Shown: positions 34,246 to 43,799, numbered from the stretch's first letter. The stretch is DNA of 64,000 nt from Novosphingobium sp. PP1Y (GCF_000253255.1 NC_015580.1:837001-901000); one strand, 5' to 3'. Translations and numbers: made by a program. The notes: generated by a model from the letters alone, not told the origin.

Positions 34246-35250
34246 TTACTCGCTGCGGATCTCGGTCAGTCGGCGCTCCCATGCCAGGGCATGTTCGACG
34301 ATCGTGGGCAGGTCGGCATAGCGGGGCTGCCAGGGCAGGGTGGCCTTGATCCGCCGGTTGTCCGAAATCAGCGAGTCCGGATCGCCTGCGCGGCGGCCTT
34401 CCATGCGCCTCTCGATAGTCCGGTTGGTCACGCGGTCGACGGCATCGAGCACGTCGAGCACGGAGAAGCCCTGACCGTAGCCGCAATTCATCGTCAGCGA
34501 GCGTTCGGGCTGCGCAATCAGCGCCTCGAGCGCAAGGACGTGGGCATTGGCAAGGTCCGATACGTGAATGTAGTCGCGCACGCCCGTGCCGTCCGGCGTG
34601 TCGAAGTCGGTTCCAAAGACCGCGACGTGGCTGCGCTTGCCGAGTGCGGCTTCGACGGCAACCTTGATGAGGTGCGTGGCCCCGGCAGTCGACTGGCCGG
34701 TGCGCGCCTGCGGATCGGCGCCCGCCACGTTGAAGTAACGCAGCGCGCAGTAATTGAACGGATGCGCTTTGGCGACGTCGCCCAGCATGATCTCGGTCAT
34801 CAGCTTGGACATGCCGTAAGGATTGATCGGCGTCTTGGGGCTGTCCTCTGTCACCGGCGAGACTTCGGGGATGCCATAGGTTGCGGCGGTCGAGCTGAAG
34901 ATGAAATGCGGCACACCGGCCTTGACCGCCGCGTCCATCAGCGCGCGGCTCTTGGCCGTGTTGTTGTGATAGTACTTGAGCGGGTTCTCTACCGATTCCG
35001 GTACGATGACCGACCCGGCGAAATGCATGATCGCCTTGGTGCCCTGTTCGGCGAAGATCCGGGCAAGCAGTTCGCCGTCCTCGATATCCCCTTCGTATAA
35101 GGCCACGCCTTCGGGAATGGCGAAGCGGAAGCCAGTCGTCAGATTGTCGATCACGGCGACCGGCCAGCCGGCATCGACGAGGGCGAGCACGGCGTGGCTG
35201 CCGATATAGCCAGCGCCGCCGGTGACGAGGACGGGGAGTTTCTGGGTCAT
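34246..35250 (-). CDS. galE: UDP-glucose 4-epimerase (second copy)
   Basis: A 334-residue SDR enzyme with TGGAGYIGSH (10-19), NLTTG, the SSTAATYG substrate region and catalytic Y145 and K149 in PYGMSK. The FGTDFDTPDGTGVRDYIHVSDLA and NCGYGQGFSVLDVLDAV segments are typical of GalE. It differs from the copy at 16832-17863 in many positions, so it is a paralogue and not a recent duplicate. It is divergent from the UDP-glucuronate 4-epimerase (about 200 bp apart). It is probably the housekeeping copy, an inference from its position outside the operons of the polysaccharide region. Confidence 0.93.
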   Translation of the reverse strand: MTQKLPVLVTGGAGYIGSHAVLALVDAGWPVAVIDNLTTGFRFAIPEGVALYEGDIEDGELLARIFAEQGTKAIMHFAGSVIVPESVENPLKYYHNNTAKSRALMDAAVKAGVPHFIFSSTAATYGIPEVSPVTEDSPKTPINPYGMSKLMTEIMLGDVAKAHPFNYCALRYFNVAGADPQARTGQSTAGATHLIKVAVEAALGKRSHVAVFGTDFDTPDGTGVRDYIHVSDLANAHVLALEALIAQPERSLTMNCGYGQGFSVLDVLDAVDRVTNRTIERRMEGRRAGDPDSLISDNRRIKATLPWQPRYADLPTIVEHALAWERRLTEIRSE

Positions 35251-35451
35251 GTTCGGGCTGTCCGGAGATTGGTGTCGGTCGAGACGATCGAGATTGAACT
35301 TTATGGCTTGCGGGCCATGGCATATGGTCCATGTTGCAACGCGTCAAACGCCTAGTGGGAGATGCGTCCGCTACGGGGCATTCCGTCCCGGTCATCCACC
35401 TCGATCAGGTTCCGGCCCGGCGCGGCTGCGCATTTCAAGATGGGAGCATGC

Positions 35452-36465
35452 ATGGTTTCGCAATACCCGACGGTCCTTGTCACCGGCGCGGCCGGCTTCA
35501 TCGGTGCCGCGGTGGCAGAAGCATTGATGGCGCGCGGGCAGCCGGTAATCGGCATCGATTCGATGAACGACTACTATCAGGTCTCCCTGAAAGAGGCCCG
35601 CCGCGATCGTCTTGTCGCGCGGTTCGGCAATCTCTTCACGTTCCACACTCTCGACTTTGCCGACATGGAGGCCACGCAGGCCGCGCTCGCGCCACATGAT
35701 TTCGGCCTGATCGTGCATCTGGGCGCGCAGGCGGGCGTGCGTTACTCGCTGGAAAACCCGCAGGCTTATGTCGCCTCGAACCTGGCGGGCCACGTCAATA
35801 TGCTTGAGATCGCCCGCGCCCGGCAGGTCGGGCACATGGTCTATGCCAGCTCCAGTTCGGTCTATGGCGGCAATGAAAAGCTGCCCTTCGCGGTGGAGGA
35901 CCGCGCGGATCACCCGGTATCGCTCTACGCCGCGACCAAGAAGGCGGACGAACTGATGAGCGAGACTTACGCTCACCTGTTCCGCATTCCGTTGACCGGC
36001 CTGCGCTTCTTCACGGTCTATGGTCCCTGGGGCCGTCCCGACATGGCCATGTGGAAGTTCACCGAGCGCATGCTCTCCGGCCGCCCGATCGACGTTTACA
36101 ACCACGGCGAGATGCAGCGCGACTTCACGTATATCGACGATATCGTCGGCGGCGTCCTGGCCTGCCTCGACCGTCCGCCAGTGGACGACGGCCGGGAAAA
36201 GGCTGGCGGCAGCGTCAAGCCGCACGCCCTCTACAACATCGGCAACAACCGCAGCGAACGCCTGATGCGCCTCATCGAAGTGCTGGAAGATGCCTGCGGC
36301 GTGAAGGCCGAACTCAACCTGCTGCCGATGCAGCCGGGTGACGTCCCGGCCACTTACGCCAACATCGACGCGCTGACCCGCGACACCGGGTACGCGCCGA
36401 CAACGCCGATCGAGATCGGCGTGCCGCGCTTCGTGGAATGGTACCGGGGGTATCTGGACGTCTGA
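35452..36465 (+). CDS. UDP-glucuronate 4-epimerase-like SDR
   Basis: The 337-residue protein has TGAAGFIGAAVAEALM (11-26), GIDSMNDYYQVSLKEARRDRL (about 34-54, typical of UDP-glucuronate 4-epimerases), HLGAQAGVRYSL, catalytic Y159 and K163 in YAATK, FTVYGPWGRPDMAMW and FTYIDDIVGGV. It interconverts UDP-GlcA and UDP-GalA. Together with ugd it would provide galacturonate for surface polymers. The ATG at 35452 has GGGAG five bases upstream. An in-frame ATG 30 codons earlier would add a poorly conserved extension. Confidence 0.9.
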   Translation: MVSQYPTVLVTGAAGFIGAAVAEALMARGQPVIGIDSMNDYYQVSLKEARRDRLVARFGNLFTFHTLDFADMEATQAALAPHDFGLIVHLGAQAGVRYSLENPQAYVASNLAGHVNMLEIARARQVGHMVYASSSSVYGGNEKLPFAVEDRADHPVSLYAATKKADELMSETYAHLFRIPLTGLRFFTVYGPWGRPDMAMWKFTERMLSGRPIDVYNHGEMQRDFTYIDDIVGGVLACLDRPPVDDGREKAGGSVKPHALYNIGNNRSERLMRLIEVLEDACGVKAELNLLPMQPGDVPATYANIDALTRDTGYAPTTPIEIGVPRFVEWYRGYLDV

Positions 36466-36525
36466 CTGCAGATCGATGAAGCGAGGGCTGACGTCCCGGG
36501 CGGGTAGCCACCCGGGGCCGATCAG

Positions 36526-36786
36526 TCAGGCTATGGCGCAGTTGAAGTGCGCGACGATCTTGCGATCCAGCGGCTCCTTGAACCGCAGGAGCAGCTGGCG
36601 GGCGGTCTTGCGGATGGCGGTGGCGGGGAAGGGGCCGATGGCGCCGATCCACAGGGTACACTCCCCGTCGTCAAGGGCGGCGGGAGCTTCGATTTCGAGG
36701 TCGCAGCCCGAATCGGCGAGGCTGGAGATCCGCACGCTTGCGCACGCGCCCGAGTGAACGCATTCGCCGTAAACAACCGTATTCAT
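36526..36786 (-). CDS. Small PilZ-domain-like protein
   Basis: The 86-residue product has the short beta-barrel pattern of sphingomonad PilZ proteins: VRISSLADSGCDLEI, comparable to the D/N-x-S-x-x-G motif, then WIGAIGPF and LLLRFKEPLD. The N-terminal RxxxR c-di-GMP-binding arginines are absent, so cyclic-di-GMP binding is doubtful. The ATG at 36786 is preceded by AGG. A longer frame to 36870 exists but lacks conservation by eye. Confidence 0.55.
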   Translation of the reverse strand: MNTVVYGECVHSGACASVRISSLADSGCDLEIEAPAALDDGECTLWIGAIGPFPATAIRKTARQLLLRFKEPLDRKIVAHFNCAIA

Positions 36787-36997
36787 TGCCTGCACTCTGC
36801 CCGCCTGCCGGGCCCTCTCGTTTCGTGGCGGTTTCGGGCCGGGCGCCAGGGCCTGCCCGATTCCCGTCATCCATGTTGCGAGAGGATAATCGCTCTTGAG
36901 GTCAATTCGGTTTCACTCGTGTGTCGAAATCGTGATGGGCAACGCGGCGCGAGCGGCAGGCTGAAGGCAGGGCCTGCCGCTGCACGGTGACTGGCGG

Positions 36998-38419
36998 TCA
37001 GGCGGCCTCGTCGACCTTGTCGCCGTTCGTGCCATTGCCGTCTGCCTGCCCGAAGAGGGCGGCCACGAAGTCCTCGCGCCAGCGCAGGACGTCTTCGTCG
37101 CGAACCGAGGCGAGCAGCTTGGCATGGCGCTGCTTGCGTTCGCTCAGCGGCATGTCGAGCGCGCGCTTGATCGCCTCGCTGACGTGCTCGATCGAGTGCG
37201 GATTGACGAGCAGGGCCTCGGTCAGCTGCTGGGCGGCGCCGGCGAACTGCGAGAGGATCAGGACTCCGGGATCTTCCGGGTCCTGCGCGGCAACGTATTC
37301 CTTGGCGACCAGGTTCATGCCGTCGCGCAGGGGCGTGACGAGTCCGATGTCAGCGGCGCGGTAGAACCCGGCCAGGTGGCTGCGCGGATAGCCGCGGTTC
37401 ACGTAGCGGATCGGTACGAAGGCGACATCGGCGTGGGCGCCGTTGATATGGCCGGTCTTGCGTTCCAGGTCCTCGCGGATCTGCTGGTAGCTGGCGACGT
37501 CTCCGCGCGAAGGCGGGGCGATCTGCAACAGCACGACATTGCCGGCCTGGTCCGGGTTGTCGGTCAGGAAGCGGCCGAAGCTCTCGAATCTCTCGCCCAG
37601 CCCTTTCGAATAGTCGAGCCGGTCCACGCCGATCATCAGCTTGCGGCCGCGAATGCTGGCCTTGAGTCGCTCGTAGGCCTCCTGCGCTTCGGCGCTGCGG
37701 GCCCCTTCGACGAATTCGTCGTAGTCGACGCCGATCGGGAACGCCTTGGCCATGATCTTGCGGCCCTGATACTCGACCGTGCCATCGTCGGTGATCGGCA
37801 GGCCCATTTCCTTGCTGACGTAATGCATGAAGCTTTCCAGCCACTCCTGGGTCTGGAAGCCGATCACGTCGTATTCGAGCATCGAGGCGACCAGCCGCTC
37901 GTGGAAGGGCAGCGAAACCAGCAGGCGCGTGGGCGGCCAGGGCGTGTGCAGGAAAATGCCCATGCGGTTGTTGATGCCCTTGCGCCGCAGCATCGAACCG
38001 AGCGGGAGCAGGTGATAGTCGTGCACCCATACGAGGTCGTCGGGTTCGATCAGGGGAATCACGCTGGTGGCGAAGCGGGCGTTGACGCGTTCGTAGCCCT
38101 CGCCGAAGCTGCGGTCGTACTCGGTCAGGTCGATGCGGTAGTGGAACAGGGGCCAGAGCGTGCGATTGGCATAGCCGTTGTAGTATTCGTCGATGTCCTG
38201 CGGTTCCAGGTCGATGGTCGCGGTCGTGACATCGTTGATCCGCTGCATGTTGAGGTGACCGGTGAATTCCTCGGTTTCCTGCCCCGACCAGCCGAACCAG
38301 ATGCCGCGATGTTCGCGCAGCGCCGAATTGAGGGCCACCGCCAGTCCGCCCTGCGCACCCGCAGCACCTGCCGCCTTGGGCACCGAAACCCGGTTCGATA
38401 CGACAATCAGCCTGCTCAT
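36998..38419 (-). CDS. otsA: Alpha,alpha-trehalose-phosphate synthase
   Basis: The 473-residue GT20 enzyme joins UDP-glucose (or ADP-glucose) and glucose-6-phosphate to trehalose-6-phosphate in the cytoplasm. It begins SRLIVVSNRVSVPK, then GGLAVALNSAL (N-terminal loop), WVHDYHLLPL, GVDRLDYSKGL and RDGMNLVAKEYVAAQ, all family hallmarks. The ATG at 38419 is used because the family N-terminus starts there. A longer open frame to 38554 overlaps the GH15 gene's end. It follows otsB and the GH15 gene on the same strand (47 bp after the latter), forming a trehalose operon. Confidence 0.95.
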   Translation of the reverse strand: MSRLIVVSNRVSVPKAAGAAGAQGGLAVALNSALREHRGIWFGWSGQETEEFTGHLNMQRINDVTTATIDLEPQDIDEYYNGYANRTLWPLFHYRIDLTEYDRSFGEGYERVNARFATSVIPLIEPDDLVWVHDYHLLPLGSMLRRKGINNRMGIFLHTPWPPTRLLVSLPFHERLVASMLEYDVIGFQTQEWLESFMHYVSKEMGLPITDDGTVEYQGRKIMAKAFPIGVDYDEFVEGARSAEAQEAYERLKASIRGRKLMIGVDRLDYSKGLGERFESFGRFLTDNPDQAGNVVLLQIAPPSRGDVASYQQIREDLERKTGHINGAHADVAFVPIRYVNRGYPRSHLAGFYRAADIGLVTPLRDGMNLVAKEYVAAQDPEDPGVLILSQFAGAAQQLTEALLVNPHSIEHVSEAIKRALDMPLSERKQRHAKLLASVRDEDVLRWREDFVAALFGQADGNGTNGDKVDEAA

Positions 38420-38466
38420 ACTTCCGTCCCCTGTGACGCCCTCTGGCGCCGATCGGTCCCGGCGCG

Positions 38467-40281
38467 TCAGCGCCAGTCCCGCCAAGACCGCGACAGTTGC
38501 CCGGCGCAGTTTATGATACCGACAAGCGAATAGGTCTGGGGGAAGTTCCCCCACAGCTCGCTCGTCTCGAAATCCATGTCCTCCGAGAGAAGACCCGACT
38601 TGGTGCGATGCCCAAGCATGGCCTCGAACAGTCGCCGGGCTTCTTCGTCCTGGCCGCTGCGGTGGAGAGCCTCGATCAGCCAGAAGGTGCAGATGTTGAA
38701 CGCCGTCTCGGGCAGGCCGAAATCGTCCTCGTTGGCATAGCGCAGCATGTGCTCGCCCCGGCGCAGGGACTTCTGGACCGCCTGCAGCGTCGACTGGAAC
38801 CTGGGATCGGCCGCATGGACGAAACGCAGCTCGACCATCTGCAGCAGGCTGGCGTCAAGCTGGTCCCCGCCGAAACTGGCGACATAGTATCCGCCCGCGC
38901 CGCCATCGTCGAGGTCGGGGCCTTCCAGCCTGTACCAGGCGCCTTCGTCGATGTTCCTGCGGATCGTGTCGGCCCGTTCGCGCCAGAGCTTGTGGCGGTC
39001 TTCCAGGCCAAGATGCTGGGCGGCATTGGCAAGACGGTCGCAGGCGGCCCAGCTCATCACGCTCGAATAAGTATGGACCGCGGTGCGGGTGCGCAGCTCC
39101 CACAGGCCCGCGTCGGGCTGGTCGTGGGTCTTCCACGCCATCTCGCCCACTTCTTCCAGGCTTTCGAAATCGTCCATGTTCGCCATGCGCAGCAGCCGGC
39201 GGTCGGAGAAAGCCTGGATCGATGGCAGGACGATCTGGCCGTAGCAGTCGTTCTGGACCTGGTAATAGGCGGCATTGCCCACGCGCACCGGGCCCATGCC
39301 GCGATAGCCGCACAGGTCCTTGGCCTCCCACTCGATGATCTCCTTGGCGCCGCTGACCGCGTAGAGCGGCTGGATCGCGCCGCCCTCGGCATCGTCGACG
39401 ATGTTGCGCAAGTAGGCGAGGTACTTCTCCAGCACGTCGAGCGCGCCCAGGTGGTTGAGCGCCTGCACCGTGTAATAGGCGTCGCGGATCCAGCAGTAGC
39501 GGTAGTCCCAGTTGCGCTGGGTGTTCGGCGCTTCGGGAATCGACGTGGTGAGGGCGGCGACGATCGCGCCGGTTTCCTCGTGCTGGCACAGCTTGAGGGT
39601 GATCGCGGCGCGGATCACCGCATCCTGCCAGTCCATCGGGGTGGCAAGGCCGCGCACCCAGTTGGCCCAGTAGGCCTCGGTCAGCTGGCACATGGTTTCC
39701 AGCTCATGCTGGACATTTCCGGCAAAGGGTTCGTCCGGGCCGAGGAAGAAGTGCATCGGCCGCTCGAGGCGGAAGTAGCGCTCGTCGAGGACATAGCCGA
39801 TGGGCGCATCCGTGGTCAGGCGCAGGGTGTTGCGTTCGACCAGGTAGCGGATGTGGTTGGAGCCATGGGTGATGTGGGCCAGCTGGGCGCCGTAGCCGCT
39901 CATCGGCGTGAGCACGACCTTGATGCGCGGCGAGCCGTGGACCGGGCGCACGATGCGGGCATAGGCCACCGGGCGGTAGGTGCGCCCCGAGCGCTGGAAT
40001 CGCGGGCAGAAGTCGATCACTTCGACGACGCCGCCGTGAACGTCCTCCAGCCGCGTTACCAGTATCGGCGTATTGCGCATGTAGTGCTGGCTGATGGAGA
40101 CCTGCTCCTCCAGCTCGAAGCGCCAGGTGCCCGCGTCCTGCCCTTCGTCACCGCGCAGCAGCGCGCAGAAGGTCGGGTCGCCGTCGACGCGCGGGACGCA
40201 GCCCCAGACGATGGCGCCGGATTCGTCGATCAGACCGCTGACCTGGCAATTGCCGATCGGCCACAGTTCCAGCGAGCTCAT
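38467..40281 (-). CDS. Glycoside hydrolase family 15 protein (glucoamylase/trehalase type)
   Basis: The 604-residue protein has an N-terminal beta-sandwich (about 1-230) and an (alpha/alpha)6 barrel with the hallmark WDYRYCWIRDA (about residue 255) and the C-terminal ELWGNFPQTYSL. The catalytic glutamates are expected in the barrel near the ECKDLCGYRGMGP-like and C-terminal segments. It is a cytoplasmic enzyme (no signal peptide). GH15 members placed between otsB and otsA are known from other bacteria and some have trehalase activity. Trehalose or maltodextrin hydrolysis is likely here. The ATG at 40281 overlaps the otsB stop (ATGA, 40278-40281). A longer frame upstream is antisense-like and has no family similarity. 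Confidence 0.9.
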   Translation of the reverse strand: MSSLELWPIGNCQVSGLIDESGAIVWGCVPRVDGDPTFCALLRGDEGQDAGTWRFELEEQVSISQHYMRNTPILVTRLEDVHGGVVEVIDFCPRFQRSGRTYRPVAYARIVRPVHGSPRIKVVLTPMSGYGAQLAHITHGSNHIRYLVERNTLRLTTDAPIGYVLDERYFRLERPMHFFLGPDEPFAGNVQHELETMCQLTEAYWANWVRGLATPMDWQDAVIRAAITLKLCQHEETGAIVAALTTSIPEAPNTQRNWDYRYCWIRDAYYTVQALNHLGALDVLEKYLAYLRNIVDDAEGGAIQPLYAVSGAKEIIEWEAKDLCGYRGMGPVRVGNAAYYQVQNDCYGQIVLPSIQAFSDRRLLRMANMDDFESLEEVGEMAWKTHDQPDAGLWELRTRTAVHTYSSVMSWAACDRLANAAQHLGLEDRHKLWRERADTIRRNIDEGAWYRLEGPDLDDGGAGGYYVASFGGDQLDASLLQMVELRFVHAADPRFQSTLQAVQKSLRRGEHMLRYANEDDFGLPETAFNICTFWLIEALHRSGQDEEARRLFEAMLGHRTKSGLLSEDMDFETSELWGNFPQTYSLVGIINCAGQLSRSWRDWR

Positions 40282-41147
40282 TCGGGGCGTTCTCCTGCTT
40301 GGCCTGCAATTTCGGTATCGGGTGACTTTCCGGCTGCACCGGCCGGGATGTCGGCGTTGGCGTCGGCGATAGCGAGGGTGAGCCACGCGTGGACCTCCTC
40401 GACGCTTTCGAGCCGCCAACAGGCCGCCGTTTGACGCATCGGGCCGACCAGGATGCCTTCGCCGCCCATTGCGGTGACGGCCTTGAAGGCATCTTCGTCG
40501 GTCACGTCGTCGCCGATGAAATAGGGGGTGGAACCGGCAAAGCGCGGCATGTCCATGAAGCGCGCGACGGCGCTGCCCTTGTCCGATCCGGGCATGACCA
40601 CTTCGACGACCATCTTGCCGTCCTTGACGCCGGCGCCATGGGCCTCTGCCAGGTCCCGCGCCAGGGCAAGGAGCGGCGCGTGCATTTCCGGCTGCCCGCG
40701 ATAGTGCACCGCCATCGAGAAAGGCTTGTGCTCGACCAGCAGTTCGCCGTTGTCCCGGGCGAAAGCGCCGAGCGGGCGGGCGATCGTCTCGGGCAGCGGA
40801 TCGGCGAGCGGGTGGATTTCGGCATTGCGGCAAGGACGAAACTCGCCGCCGTGAGAGCCGGCCATCGCAACGTCGACCGGACCCAGCAGGCGGTCCAGCG
40901 CCTCGAGCGCGCGGCCGCTGACCAAGGCGAGGCGGCCTTCGAGTTGTTCGCCCAGCGTCTCGATCAGGCCGGGCAGGGCCCTGGCGACCTCGACATGGTC
41001 GGGATGGGCGGTGATATCGACGAGGGTTCCGTCGAAATCGAGGAAAAGGGCGGCCTTCGAGGAAAGGCGCAAGGGGGGCGGCTGGGACAGGTCGTCGGGA
41101 GACGATCCGCGCAGCGCCAGCTTCAGGCTGTCGCTTTCGTCTGTCAT
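40278..41147 (-). CDS. otsB: Trehalose-6-phosphate phosphatase
   Basis: The 289-residue HAD enzyme has LFLDFDGTLVD (35-44, nucleophile D37 and D39), LVSGRALEALDRLL, GSHGGEFRP and the C-terminal FIGDDVTDEDAF with acidic ligands. It dephosphorylates trehalose-6-phosphate to trehalose. AAAGGT lies 7 bases before the ATG at 41147. A longer frame to 41345 exists but covers the divergent promoter region. It heads the operon otsB-GH15-otsA and is divergent from the mechanosensitive channel gene, giving an osmotic-stress module. Confidence 0.94.
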   Translation of the reverse strand: MTDESDSLKLALRGSSPDDLSQPPPLRLSSKAALFLDFDGTLVDITAHPDHVEVARALPGLIETLGEQLEGRLALVSGRALEALDRLLGPVDVAMAGSHGGEFRPCRNAEIHPLADPLPETIARPLGAFARDNGELLVEHKPFSMAVHYRGQPEMHAPLLALARDLAEAHGAGVKDGKMVVEVVMPGSDKGSAVARFMDMPRFAGSTPYFIGDDVTDEDAFKAVTAMGGEGILVGPMRQTAACWRLESVEEVHAWLTLAIADANADIPAGAAGKSPDTEIAGQAGERPE

Positions 41148-41320
41148 CGCAATGACCTTTGCATCATCTGGCACACAGGCCAACCCCCAGCTCCGCAAAA
41201 ATGCCGCTTTGCAGCAACGATCGGGTGAAAGGCCGGTTCCCCGGTTGAAATGCCGCGTCGCGGTCGCCATTGTCCGCGCGCTGCGAACCGGCGCTGCCGT
41301 TCCGGTTCTTCTATCACTCC

Positions 41321-42619
41321 ATGCCAGAGGCACGCGGGGAGGCACCGATCCAGACGCTCGATTCCATCACTACGTTCTTTGCCGGTCAGCCGGCCGCCTA
41401 TGCGCTTGTGTCGCTGGCCGGTATCCTGCTGGTCGCCTGGTTCGCCAACTGGCTGGCCAAGAAGCTGGTCGTGCGGCCGGTAACGATGATGATCGCGCGC
41501 ACCCCGCTGCGCAACGAGGCGAACGACGTGCGCAAGCTCGTCACCCACCTCGCCAACGTGGTGCCGGCGGTCATCCTGCACCAGGGGATTGCCGTGATCG
41601 CGGGCCTGCCGCCGCAGGCCGTCGTGCTGGTGCAGGTCCTCTCGCAGGCCTTCATCATCTTTACCCTCGCGCGCGCGCTGTGCGATCTGCTCGAACTGGC
41701 CAACGATGCCTATGAACTGAAGCCCGAGGCGGCGAGCCGGCCGATCAAGGGCTATCTGCAGGTCGCGAAGATCCTGATCTATGCCGCCGCCGCGATCCTG
41801 ATTGTCGCGGCACTGATCGGCCAGTCGCCGCTACTCCTGCTGTCCGGTCTGGGCGCGCTTGCCGCGGTGATCATGTTGATTTTCCGCGACACGATCCTCT
41901 CGCTCGTGGCTTCGGTACAGCTGCGCTCCAACGACATGCTGCGCGTGGGCGACTGGATCGAGATGCCGCAGCTCAATGCCGACGGCGACGTGATCGATAT
42001 CGCGCTGCACACCGTCAAAGTGCAGAACTTCGACAAGACCGTCACGACGATCCCGACGCACAAGCTGATCTCCGATTCCTACCGCAACTGGCGATTCATG
42101 CGCGAATGGGGCGGCAGGCGCATCATGCGTTCGCTGCTGATCGACCAGACCACCATCGACTTCCTGAGCCGAGAGCAGTGGGAGGACTTGCGCTGTTTCA
42201 TGCTGCTTGAGCCCTACATGGCCGCAAAGGACAAGGAGCTGGCCGAGTGGAACGCGCAGAATGCCGTGCGCGAGGGGGAGGACGACCGCCCGGTCAACCG
42301 CCGACGTCCGACCAATGTCGGCACCTTTCGCGCCTACATGCTTGCCTACCTCGAAGCGCACCCGCGCATCGCCCGTCGCGGCACGCTGATGGTTCGCCAG
42401 CTTGCGCCGACCGAAAAGGGCCTGCCGCTGGAGATCTACTGCTTCACCGATACCGTCGACTGGGGCGAATACGAGAGCATCCAGGGCGATATCTTCGACC
42501 ATCTTCTTGCAATCCTGCCGCAATTCGGCCTGCGTCTGTTTCAGCATCCCAGCGGGCGCGACCTTGCGGGGTTGGGTGAGCCGTTGCGGGGACGGTTGGC
42601 TCCATTGTCGACAGATTAA
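41321..42619 (+). CDS. MscS-family mechanosensitive ion channel (YbdG-like)
   Basis: The 432-residue protein has about five helices in its first 200 residues and a pore helix with the Gly/Ala pattern LLSGLGALAAVIMLIFRDTILSLVASVQ (written here by its ends, around residue 175-205). The Ser/Asn-rich MscS beta domain follows (LRVGDWIEMP and TVKVQNFDKTVTTIPTHKL), and then a long C-terminal domain with YRNWRFMREWGGRRI, as in YbdG. Such channels open on osmotic downshock. The ATG at 41321 is taken. A TTG at 41270 would add 17 residues. It diverges from otsB. Confidence 0.88.
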   Translation: MPEARGEAPIQTLDSITTFFAGQPAAYALVSLAGILLVAWFANWLAKKLVVRPVTMMIARTPLRNEANDVRKLVTHLANVVPAVILHQGIAVIAGLPPQAVVLVQVLSQAFIIFTLARALCDLLELANDAYELKPEAASRPIKGYLQVAKILIYAAAAILIVAALIGQSPLLLLSGLGALAAVIMLIFRDTILSLVASVQLRSNDMLRVGDWIEMPQLNADGDVIDIALHTVKVQNFDKTVTTIPTHKLISDSYRNWRFMREWGGRRIMRSLLIDQTTIDFLSREQWEDLRCFMLLEPYMAAKDKELAEWNAQNAVREGEDDRPVNRRRPTNVGTFRAYMLAYLEAHPRIARRGTLMVRQLAPTEKGLPLEIYCFTDTVDWGEYESIQGDIFDHLLAILPQFGLRLFQHPSGRDLAGLGEPLRGRLAPLSTD

Positions 42620-42758
42620 ATGACGCTTGAGTGTGCCGCTGAGTAGTTTACCGGATCTTTCCTTGCGCAAGGCGCAAGTGTAACTCCAATGAACCGGTTG
42701 CGCCTGACTGCGACCGGCAATACTCGCGACACACGCTTTTCCGTCATTTCAGAGGCCC

Positions 42759-43799
42759 ATGCCTACAATCGTTCCAGTCATTTTGTGCGGAGGCAGCGGT
42801 ACGAGGCTGTGGCCGCGCAGCCGTGCCGCCAAGCCCAAGCCGTTCCTGCCCCTGGTAGGCGAACAGACCCTGTTCGAAGCCACCCTCGCGCGATGTCCTG
42901 CTGTTGCCGGGTTTGCCGGGCCGATTGTCGTGACTGGAGCCAAACACCTCGATCATGTCGAGGCGCAGCTGGGCGGTCGCGCCGATGCCAAGGTCATCGT
43001 CGAGCCGGCGGCGCGTAATACGGCTGCCGCCATCGCGCTGGCCGCCAATCGGTTGCCGGACGACGCGATCATGCTGGTGTGCCCCAGCGACCATCATATC
43101 GGCAGGCCGCAGGTCTTTGCCGAAGCAGCGCTCAAGGCCGCGGCGCTGGCGGAAGAGGGCTGGCTGGTCTCCTTCGGGATCGAGGCGACCGCGCCGGAAA
43201 CCGGCTTCGGCTACCTTAAGCGCGGCGAACCGATCGACGAGAGGGGCTTCAGGACAGCGCAGTTCGTCGAAAAGCCGGATCTGGAAAGGGCCAAGGCCTT
43301 CCTGGCCGATGGTGGTTACGCCTGGAATGGAGGCATCTTTGCCTTCCGGGTGGGTGACTTCCTCGCCGAACTGGCGGAGCATCGGCCGCAGATCGCACAG
43401 GCAGTGCGCGAATCTGTCGCCCAGGGCCGGGAAGAGGGGGCACGCTTTCATCCCGACGCCGAAACGTTCGCTGCGACGGAAAGCGATTCTGTCGACTATG
43501 CGGTGATGGAAAACACCGAGCGGGCGGCCATGGTCCCGGCCGACATGGAGTGGTCGGACATTGGCAACTGGCAGGCCTTGCACGATGCGTTGAACCGTGA
43601 CGGCAACGGCAACACCGTGCGCGGCGCCGACGCCGAACTGGTCGATTGCCGCAATGTCCTGGTCGACAGCGATGGCCCACGAGTCTCGGTTATCGGGCTC
43701 GAGGACGTGATCGTCGTCGTCGATGGCGACGACATCGTGATCACGACGGCCGCAGGCGTGCAGAAAGTCGGCAAGCTTTCGGGCGCGGTCAACCAATAG
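42759..43799 (+). CDS. manC: Mannose-1-phosphate guanylyltransferase
   Basis: A 346-residue nucleotidyltransferase with LCGGSGTRLWPRSR (9-22), EPAARNTAAAIALAA, PSDHHIG and FVEKPD, matching GMPase/ManC. It lacks the C-terminal isomerase domain of bifunctional enzymes, in line with its length. It makes GDP-mannose from mannose-1-phosphate and GTP. The next gene is a PMM-like HAD enzyme, so the pair can make GDP-mannose from mannose-6-phosphate. Confidence 0.94.
   Translation: MPTIVPVILCGGSGTRLWPRSRAAKPKPFLPLVGEQTLFEATLARCPAVAGFAGPIVVTGAKHLDHVEAQLGGRADAKVIVEPAARNTAAAIALAANRLPDDAIMLVCPSDHHIGRPQVFAEAALKAAALAEEGWLVSFGIEATAPETGFGYLKRGEPIDERGFRTAQFVEKPDLERAKAFLADGGYAWNGGIFAFRVGDFLAELAEHRPQIAQAVRESVAQGREEGARFHPDAETFAATESDSVDYAVMENTERAAMVPADMEWSDIGNWQALHDALNRDGNGNTVRGADAELVDCRNVLVDSDGPRVSVIGLEDVIVVVDGDDIVITTAAGVQKVGKLSGAVNQ

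Noticed and set aside
33755..34321. Plus-strand frame with protein-like stretch around 34090-34240
   Set aside because: It runs antisense into galE, with no ribosome site or family resemblance. It may be a remnant but cannot be supported.
38497..40434. Long plus-strand open frame opposite the GH15 gene
   Set aside because: The GH15 motifs are on the minus strand, and the antisense frame has no family character.
40282..40833. Upstream extension of the GH15 frame
   Set aside because: Arg/Gly-rich shadow of otsB. The ATG at 40281 overlaps the otsB stop and begins the conserved domain.
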